DNA from: JBDRGX01 sp043817485 [NCBI: bacterium]
GTDB lineage: Bacteria; JBDRGX01
Direction of reading: 5' to 3'
Assembly: GCA_043817485.1 (NCBI GenBank)
Contig: JBDRGX010000099.1
Coordinates: 1 to 21,226, forward strand
Length of the DNA: 21,226 nucleotides
Part shown: in pieces, positions 16,458 through 21,226 of the stretch
Layout of the letters: each line of letters begins with the position of its first letter
How positions within the stretch are numbered: the first letter of the stretch is position 1
The notes under the pieces: model-generated
Database searches by the model: none
What the model saw: only the letters and a program-made list of their open reading frames with translations
What the model was told of the DNA's origin: nothing
Program-made: the position numbers and the translations under genes

Positions 16458-17801
16458 ATGTTTAAAAAAACTTTTTTAAGTTATTTTATTTTGTTATGTG
16501 TAACAATGAATATAAGTTATGGAGAATGGAAAGTTGTTGATACTATAAATCTTATTCCTGGAGGAAATAAAGTAAATGGATTATGTCCAACAGCATTTTG
16601 TATATTAGGAAATAAGATATATGTGGCTAATTATAATAGTAAAAGTGTTTCAATAATAGATACAGCAAATAATAATTCAGTCACAAATATAAGTGTAGAA
16701 AACGAACCAATAGCATTATGTGTATTAGGAAATAAAGTATATGTGGCTAATAGTAGGAGCAATAGTGTTTCGATAATAGATACATTAAATAATAATGCAG
16801 TGATAAATATAAGCGTTGGAAATGAACCAATAGCATTGTGTGTATTAGAAAATAAAGTATATGTGGCTAATAGTTGGAGTAATAGTGTTTCGATAATAGA
16901 TATAGCAAATAATAATGCTGTCACAAATATAAGTGTAGGAAATGTTCCAGTAGCATTGTGTGCATTTAAAAATAAGGTATATGTGGCTAATCATTGTAGT
17001 GATAGTGTTTTGATAATAGATATAGCTAATAATAATGCAATTACAAATATAAATGTTGGAAAGTATCCAGAAGCAATATGTGTATTAGGGAATAGGGTAT
17101 ATGTGGCTAATAATGGTAGTGATAGTATTTCGATAATAGATACAGGGAACAATAATAAAGTGACAAATATAAATGTAGGAAAGTATCCAGAAGCCTTATG
17201 TGTTTTAAAAAATAAGGTATATGTGGCTGGTAGTAGTAGTGTTTCAATAATAGATACAACCAATAATAATTCAGTTATAAATATAAATGTAGGAGATGAA
17301 CCTACGGCATTATGTGTTTTAGGAAATAAAATATATATGGCTAATAGTTTGACCGATAGTATTTCGATAATAGATACAGCAAATAATAATTCAGTGACAA
17401 ATATAAGTGTTGGAGATGGACCAGAAGCATTATGTGTATTAGAAAATAGGGTATATGTGGCTAATAGTTTGAGTGGAAGTATAAGTATACTTGAATATGA
17501 TGACAAGATTGAGGTTAATTTTAATTCAGATATTTTGGTATTAAACAAAGGATTTGCTAGTGTTATGTGTGAGTTTCTAAAAGAGCAGAAAGAGACATTT
17601 AATTTAAGAGATACTGAAGGAGAGATTGGTTTATTCATAAAATATCCTATTTTAATTATTCCAAGTGGTGGATTAATTGGATTAGATAGCTTATTATTCA
17701 AAGCTAAATTAGAAAGATATGTAGAAGCTGGTGGTATTATAATATGTTTAGCACAACAAAATGGAAAAAATTTTAGTAAAGAAAGAGTGGTAAAGTTTTA
17801 A
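16458..17801 (+). CDS. Secreted YVTN-type beta-propeller repeat protein, possibly truncated at its C-terminus
   Basis: A 447-residue exported protein. The start at ATG 16458 follows AAGGAGTGGAG and begins a clear signal peptide (MFKKTFLSYFILLCVTMNIS, cleavage near SYG-EW). The body is eight blades of about 40 residues with the pattern (V/I)Y(V/M)A(N/G)...SIIDTANNN...NISVG..P.ALCVLGN(K/R), the YVTN/NHL-type propeller repeat. Blade 6 is two residues short; blade 8 is degenerate. After this, YPILIIPSGG...LERYVEAGGIIICLAQQ resembles a Rossmann-like or amidotransferase-like fold, then the protein stops at RVVKF. Propellers of this kind usually bind ligands or partners; no specific role is visible. 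It has a paralogue at 20343. Every full blade carries a cysteine at the same place. Confidence 0.88.
   Translation: MFKKTFLSYFILLCVTMNISYGEWKVVDTINLIPGGNKVNGLCPTAFCILGNKIYVANYNSKSVSIIDTANNNSVTNISVENEPIALCVLGNKVYVANSRSNSVSIIDTLNNNAVINISVGNEPIALCVLENKVYVANSWSNSVSIIDIANNNAVTNISVGNVPVALCAFKNKVYVANHCSDSVLIIDIANNNAITNINVGKYPEAICVLGNRVYVANNGSDSISIIDTGNNNKVTNINVGKYPEALCVLKNKVYVAGSSSVSIIDTTNNNSVININVGDEPTALCVLGNKIYMANSLTDSISIIDTANNNSVTNISVGDGPEALCVLENRVYVANSLSGSISILEYDDKIEVNFNSDILVLNKGFASVMCEFLKEQKETFNLRDTEGEIGLFIKYPILIIPSGGLIGLDSLLFKAKLERYVEAGGIIICLAQQNGKNFSKERVVKF
16617..17490 (+). repeat. Tandem 120-bp coding repeats (propeller blades)
   Basis: Units begin at the codons for (V/I)Y(V/M)A(N/G): 16617, 16737, 16857, 16977, 17097, 17217, 17331 and 17451. 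All are 120 bases except the sixth, which is 114. Stretches such as GTATATGTGGCTAATAG and ATAATAGATACAGCAAATAA are nearly identical between units, suggesting recent unit duplication. The region is also open in an antisense frame, which is a by-product of the repeat period. Confidence 0.92.
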
Positions 17802-17876
17802 AACAAATTAAAAAAAAGGGGAGAATTTTTAAGAACAGACCTTATTGGGAGAAAAAAAGAGGATAAACTTGAGGTA

Positions 17877-17899
17877 TTTAAAATATCAGATATTTTAAA
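17877..17899. promoter_or_regulatory. Perfect 11-bp palindrome upstream of the secreted protein gene
   Basis: TTTAAAATATC (17877-17887) is followed, after one A, by its exact complement GATATTTTAAA (17889-17899). It ends a few bases before AAAGGAG of the next gene. The one-base centre suits a dimeric protein-binding site better than an RNA hairpin. AT-only palindromes arise easily in such DNA, so the role is speculative. Confidence 0.3.
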
Positions 17900-17917
17900 A
17901 TAAAAGGAGCATAATAC

Positions 17918-19021
17918 ATGAAAAAGATTATGTTGATGATTATTGTAGGATTGTTTTTTGGATATAGTGAATGGGGAATTGCAGAAGTAGAAAAACAATT
18001 GTCTAATCAAGAAGAAAAGAAATTTCAAAAGAATGAATTAACAAAAAATTTAGGGTTTTGTTTCGGATATATAAACGATGATGGTAAAATTTACTTAGAA
18101 ATACCTTTATCATCTGTATCCAATAATACATCTGAAAGATGTATAGCCATTAGTGATTTTAACGAGTCATTGAAGTCTATTATAAGTAAAGAAGAAAAAG
18201 ATGATTCCATTGTGCCAATTGAATCTGAAAAAATAAAATCATTGATAAAAATCAAAGAAGTTGAAAAATTTGAAGTCTACAGTTTAAGAGGATATGAAGG
18301 AGTATTTAAAACAAAAGGATTTATTCTCATACAAAATATGGGAGGAGAAGAGTTTTATCCTTATGTTGAATTGGATAAGGAAATTCATGGAGTTAAACCT
18401 TTAGACGATTATTGTTATCCTAGTAATCCAGTTATTGCTATATTTGCAGATGAGAAGTCCACTTGTAAAAAGATGTGTAAATTAATGATTGAAAAAAGTT
18501 TGATAAATTATGATTACAAAATTGAGAAGGTTTGGTCAGTTTTGAAGGAAAGATTTATATTAAAAGGATTGGTGGACTATGAATATTTTGATGGGCACTG
18601 GGGATGGAAGAAAAAACAAATGAATTATTTGCTAAATCAAGAAGAACTTTTCAAAATTCAAAACCATTTTGATAGTTGGAAAATAAATATACTTGAGGGA
18701 AATATTGATACAGATAAAGAAATTGAATTAGTAGTAAGTGCATCTTGGGGAAATTTTGAGACATCGAATCTCATATCTACTATTTTTATTTTAGATTCAC
18801 AAAACAAAAAAACACAAGTTATAGATATAATACCTATAGTTTTTAGTAAGGGAGATTGTCAGATTTCTTGGAAAGCAGTTTTTGGAATAGATATTGATAA
18901 TGATGGAGTTATGGAGTTTGTTATTCATGATTTTCCTTATGATGGAGGCTGTTCCAGTATTTACAAATGGGATGGAAAGACATATAAGAAAATTTATGAA
19001 TCTTATTATTGTGGAGGTTAA
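17918..19021 (+). CDS. Exported protein of unknown function with an FG-GAP/VCBS-like Asp-rich motif near its end
   Basis: A 367-residue protein that I do not recognise. ATG 17918 follows AAAGGAG by eight to nine bases. The N-terminus is a signal peptide (MKKIMLMIIVGLFFGYSEWG, cleavage probably near GIA-EVE). The mature part is rich in Lys, Glu and Asp, with several cysteines (for example STCKKMCK) that could pair outside the cytoplasm. Near the C-terminus ILEGNIDTDKEIELVV and FGIDIDNDGVMEFVIHD repeat a pattern seen in calcium-binding FG-GAP/VCBS propeller units, ending in SSIYKWDGKTYKKIYES. Codon use and context (between two YVTN genes) suggest an accessory secreted cassette. Function is not assigned. 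Confidence 0.8.
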   Translation: MKKIMLMIIVGLFFGYSEWGIAEVEKQLSNQEEKKFQKNELTKNLGFCFGYINDDGKIYLEIPLSSVSNNTSERCIAISDFNESLKSIISKEEKDDSIVPIESEKIKSLIKIKEVEKFEVYSLRGYEGVFKTKGFILIQNMGGEEFYPYVELDKEIHGVKPLDDYCYPSNPVIAIFADEKSTCKKMCKLMIEKSLINYDYKIEKVWSVLKERFILKGLVDYEYFDGHWGWKKKQMNYLLNQEELFKIQNHFDSWKINILEGNIDTDKEIELVVSASWGNFETSNLISTIFILDSQNKKTQVIDIIPIVFSKGDCQISWKAVFGIDIDNDGVMEFVIHDFPYDGGCSSIYKWDGKTYKKIYESYYCGG

Positions 19022-19067
19022 ACTTAATTTTTATATTAATCTCTTACAAAAAAAGGAAAAAAATAAA

Positions 19068-19148
19068 ATGGAAAAATATTTATTAAGAAAACAATTTATG
19101 GTTTTAATAAGTTTTTTTCTCTATTTGAACTTAACATCTAATATATAA
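19068..19148 (+). CDS. Possible 26-residue hydrophobic peptide or signal-peptide remnant
   Basis: ATG 19068 follows AAAGGAAAAAAATAAA and encodes a short peptide (MEKYLLRKQFMVLISFFLYL and six more residues) that looks like a lone signal peptide or membrane helix. It ends three bases before the argC promoter. It may be a remnant of a lost secreted gene, a tiny membrane peptide, or chance. Very uncertain. Confidence 0.25.
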   Translation: MEKYLLRKQFMVLISFFLYLNLTSNI

Positions 19149-19150
19149 AA

Positions 19151-19179
19151 TTGACAAATGTTATTTTAAAATATAAAAT
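19151..19179 (+). promoter_or_regulatory. argC promoter
   Basis: TTGACA (19151-19156) and TAAAAT (19174-19179) are separated by exactly 17 bases. The -35 is perfect and the -10 has one mismatch. Predicted transcription start is near 19186, about 24 bases before the argC ATG, leaving room for AGGAG. It implies argC is transcribed on its own rather than with the upstream secreted protein gene. Confidence 0.7.
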
Positions 19180-19209
19180 TAGAATAAATATTTTTTATAG
19201 GAGTTAAAT

Positions 19210-20224
19210 ATGTTAAAAGTTGGTATTATTGGTGCTACAGGTTATGTAGGTGAAGAGCTTATAAAAATTTTAATTAATCATAAAGATGTTGAAATAACTG
19301 TTCTTCAAAGGGCTAATATAGAAAAGTCTGTTTTTATATCTTCTATTTTTCCACAATTTCATGGAAATTATGAAATTATGTGTGAAAAAATTGATTTTGA
19401 AAAAGCTTCAAAAAAAGCAGATTTTTTTTTTCTTATCTCTTCCTCATACAATTTCAATGACTGGTGTTCCAATTCTTTTAAAAAATAAAAAAAAAGTAAT
19501 TGATTTAAGTGCTGATTATAGACTAAATGTAAAAGAATATGAAAAATGGTATAAAGTAAAACATCAAGATTCATCTAATATTAAAAAAGCAATTTATGGA
19601 TTACCAGAATTTTTTAGAAAAGAAATTAAAAATGCCGAGTTAATAGCAAATCCTGGATGTTATCCTACAAGTGTAATTTTAGGATTAATTCCTTTACTTA
19701 AAAAAAACTTAATAAACTTAAATACTATAATTGTAGATTCTAAAAGTGGTGTTACTGGAGCTGGAAAAAAAGCTGATGTGTCTTTACTTTTTTCAGAAGT
19801 AAATGAAAGTTTAAAAGCTTATAAAGTTAATGATCATCAACATAAACCAGAAATAAATATGATGATTAAAAAAATTACTAATTCTAAAACTGATATTATA
19901 TTTGTACCACATCTTATTCCTATGAATAGGGGAATTCTTTCTACAATTTATTTAGATTTAAAAGAAAAAATAAATGCAACAAAAGTTATGGAAATTTATA
20001 AAAATTTTTATAAGGATGAACCTTTTGTTAATGTTTTTGAACAAGAATTTCCAAGAACAAAAGATGTTCAACATACAAATTTTTGTAATATAGGTATTAA
20101 AGTAAGTGACAAAAAAATTATTGTAATTAGTGTAATAGATAATCTTATAAAAGGTGCTTCTGGACAAGCTGTGCAAAATATGAATATTATGTGTGGATTT
20201 AATGAAAAAGAAGGATTGTTATAA
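19210..20224 (+). CDS. argC: N-acetyl-gamma-glutamyl-phosphate reductase, frameshifted at a ten-T run
   Basis: ArgC reduces N-acetylglutamyl phosphate to the semialdehyde in arginine synthesis. The 5' part (ATG 19210 after AGGAG) has the NADP motif GATGYVGEE and reads to KKADFFFLIS, then runs into an early TGA at 19486-19488. The family sequence continues in another frame with LSLPHTISMTGVP and DLSADYRL, the catalytic cysteine in NPGCYPTS (Cys150 after correction), VTGAGKK and the histidine region DHQHKPEI. The frames join at T10, 19422-19431; nine T would give one 337-residue protein, the usual length. No other arginine genes are in the window. Confidence 0.92.
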
Positions 20225-20256
20225 TACCAAGTCGTTTGTAGAAATAATATATTTGT

Positions 20257-20308
20257 AGAAACATTTGCATTTATTTAAGTTGAAAATTGAAAATTTGTTT
20301 TGGATTTC
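20257..20308. repeat. Third occurrence of the intergenic repeat motifs
   Basis: AGAAACATTTGCATTTA (20257-20273) matches 11834-11850 exactly. TTGAAAATTGAAAATTTG followed by TTTTGGATTTC (20280-20308) matches 11715-11743 with one difference. Just upstream, ATACCAAG at 20224 matches the left end of the short inverted-end element. The argC-YVTN gap is therefore a mosaic of both repeat families. Confidence 0.55.
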
Positions 20309-20342
20309 GGTTATTGAAATTTCTTTAAAAAAGGAGTAAAAA

Positions 20343-21226
20343 ATGTTTAAAAATTTTTTTTTAAGTTATTTTATTTTGTTATGTGGGATAACAATGAATA
20401 TAAGTTATGGAAAATGGAAAATTATTGATACTATAAATCTTATTTCTGGAGGAAATAAAATAAATAAATTAAGTCCAAGAGCATTTTGTATATTAGGAAA
20501 TAGGGTATATGTGGCTAATCGTGATAGTAATAGTATTTTGGTAATAGATACAGCAAATAATAATGCAATGATAAATATAAAAGTAGGATTAAGTCCAGAA
20601 GCAATATGTGTATTAGGTAATAGGGTATATGTGGCTAATTGTGATAGTAATAGTGTTTCGATAATAGATACAGCAAATAACAATGCAGTGACAAATATAA
20701 GTGTTGGAAAATATCCAACAGCAATATGTGTTTTAGAGAACAGGGTATATGTGGCTAATAGTGATAATAATAGTATTTCGATAATAGATACAGCAAATAA
20801 TAATGCTGTCACAAATATAATTGTAGGAAATTATCCAAGAGCATTATGTGTTTTAGAAAACAGAGTATATGTGGCTAATAGTAATAGTAATAGTATTTCA
20901 ATAATAGATACAGCAAATAATAATGCTATCACAAATATAAGTGTAGGAAATTATCCAATGGCATTTTGTACATTAGGGAATAGGGTATATGTGGCTAATT
21001 ATAATAGTAATAGTGTTTCGATAATAGATACAGCAAATAATAATGCTATCACAAATATAAGTGTGGAAAATAATCCAAGAGCAATATGTGTATTAGGGAG
21101 TAGGGTATATGTAGCTAATAGTAATAGTAATAGTGTTTCAATAATAGATATAGCAAATAATAATGTTGTTACAAATATAAGTGTTGAAAAGTATCCAATA
21201 GCAATATGTGTATTAGGTAATAGGGT
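20343..21226 (+). CDS. Second secreted YVTN-type propeller protein (5' part, runs off the window)
   Basis: A paralogue of the protein at 16458. ATG 20343 follows AAAGGAG. The signal peptide (MFKNFFLSYFILLCGITMNI) and the next segment (WKIIDTINLISGGNKIN) closely match the first copy. Six complete 40-residue blades follow in the pattern VYVAN.(D/N)SNS(V/I)SIIDTANNNA(V/I)TNISVG.YP.A(I/L)CVLGNR, and the frame is open at the edge. Blades are more alike than in the first protein, so this copy expanded more recently. It appears intact so far; its C-terminal domain is not visible. Confidence 0.88.
   Translation, partial: MFKNFFLSYFILLCGITMNISYGKWKIIDTINLISGGNKINKLSPRAFCILGNRVYVANRDSNSILVIDTANNNAMINIKVGLSPEAICVLGNRVYVANCDSNSVSIIDTANNNAVTNISVGKYPTAICVLENRVYVANSDNNSISIIDTANNNAVTNIIVGNYPRALCVLENRVYVANSNSNSISIIDTANNNAITNISVGNYPMAFCTLGNRVYVANYNSNSVSIIDTANNNAITNISVENNPRAICVLGSRVYVANSNSNSVSIIDIANNNVVTNISVEKYPIAICVLGNR
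20505..21226 (+). repeat. Tandem 120-bp coding repeats, second array (open at the edge)
   Basis: Units start at GTATATGT(G/A)GCTAAT at 20505, 20625, 20745, 20865, 20985 and 21105, each exactly 120 bases; a seventh begins at the last bases of the window. Long stretches are identical between units. Such arrays are prone to unit gain and loss and to collapse in assembly. Confidence 0.92.

Noticed and set aside
16631-17701. Long antisense open frames across the first propeller array
   Set aside because: They follow the 120-bp repeat period and have no ribosome site or family resemblance; they mirror the sense codons. The same applies to 20405-20812.
16617-21226. CRISPR array, suggested by regular repeats
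   Set aside because: The 120-bp units are continuous coding sequence without spacers; they encode propeller blades.

Overview
This window looks like a piece of a very AT-rich bacterial chromosome. Genes start with ATG, TTG or GTG, most have a clear AAGGA/GGAGG-type Shine-Dalgarno, and neighbours are tightly packed. An apolipoprotein N-acyltransferase (lnt), several Sec signal peptides and a possible beta-barrel fragment point to a Gram-negative cell envelope. UGA is a stop codon: prfB (RF2) is present and keeps its UGA-dependent programmed frameshift. I cannot place the organism securely. An uncultured candidate-phylum bacterium is my guess from the AT bias, the dispersed short repeats and the secreted 40-residue-repeat proteins. 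I see no rRNA, tRNA, CRISPR array, transposase or phage gene.

Left edge (1-1091, + strand): the 3' end of an unidentified, possibly outer-membrane gene overlaps a sigma-70-family factor. That factor lacks the tryptophan pair normally found in region 2.3. It converges on prfB, and the two 3' ends share a perfect inverted repeat.

Minus-strand block (13651 down to 1095): panE-nadK; then a 450-base repeat-bearing spacer holding a consensus promoter; then lnt-pnp-M16 protease-queE; a short repeat element; then rfbD-moaA-MOSC-MFS-prfB. Many junctions overlap or share bases. The last Gly-Gly codons of moaA form the Shine-Dalgarno of the MOSC gene, and the end of pnp does the same for the protease. 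The functions are housekeeping: NADP and pantothenate synthesis, lipoprotein maturation, RNA decay, queuosine precursor, dTDP-rhamnose, molybdenum cofactor, drug efflux and translation termination.

Plus-strand right part (13815-21226): purB; another copy of the short repeat element; a DUF362/ferredoxin protein; a secreted YVTN-type propeller protein built of 120-bp repeats; an unrecognised secreted protein; argC; and a second, paralogous YVTN protein that runs off the edge.

The most striking pattern is that four conserved genes (panE, lnt, the M16 protease and argC) are each interrupted by one single-base frameshift. Three of these sit at A/T runs of 9-10 bases. Correcting one base gives a full-length family member in every case. 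This could be sequencing error, polymerase slippage that rescues expression, or recent gene decay. Raw reads would separate these.
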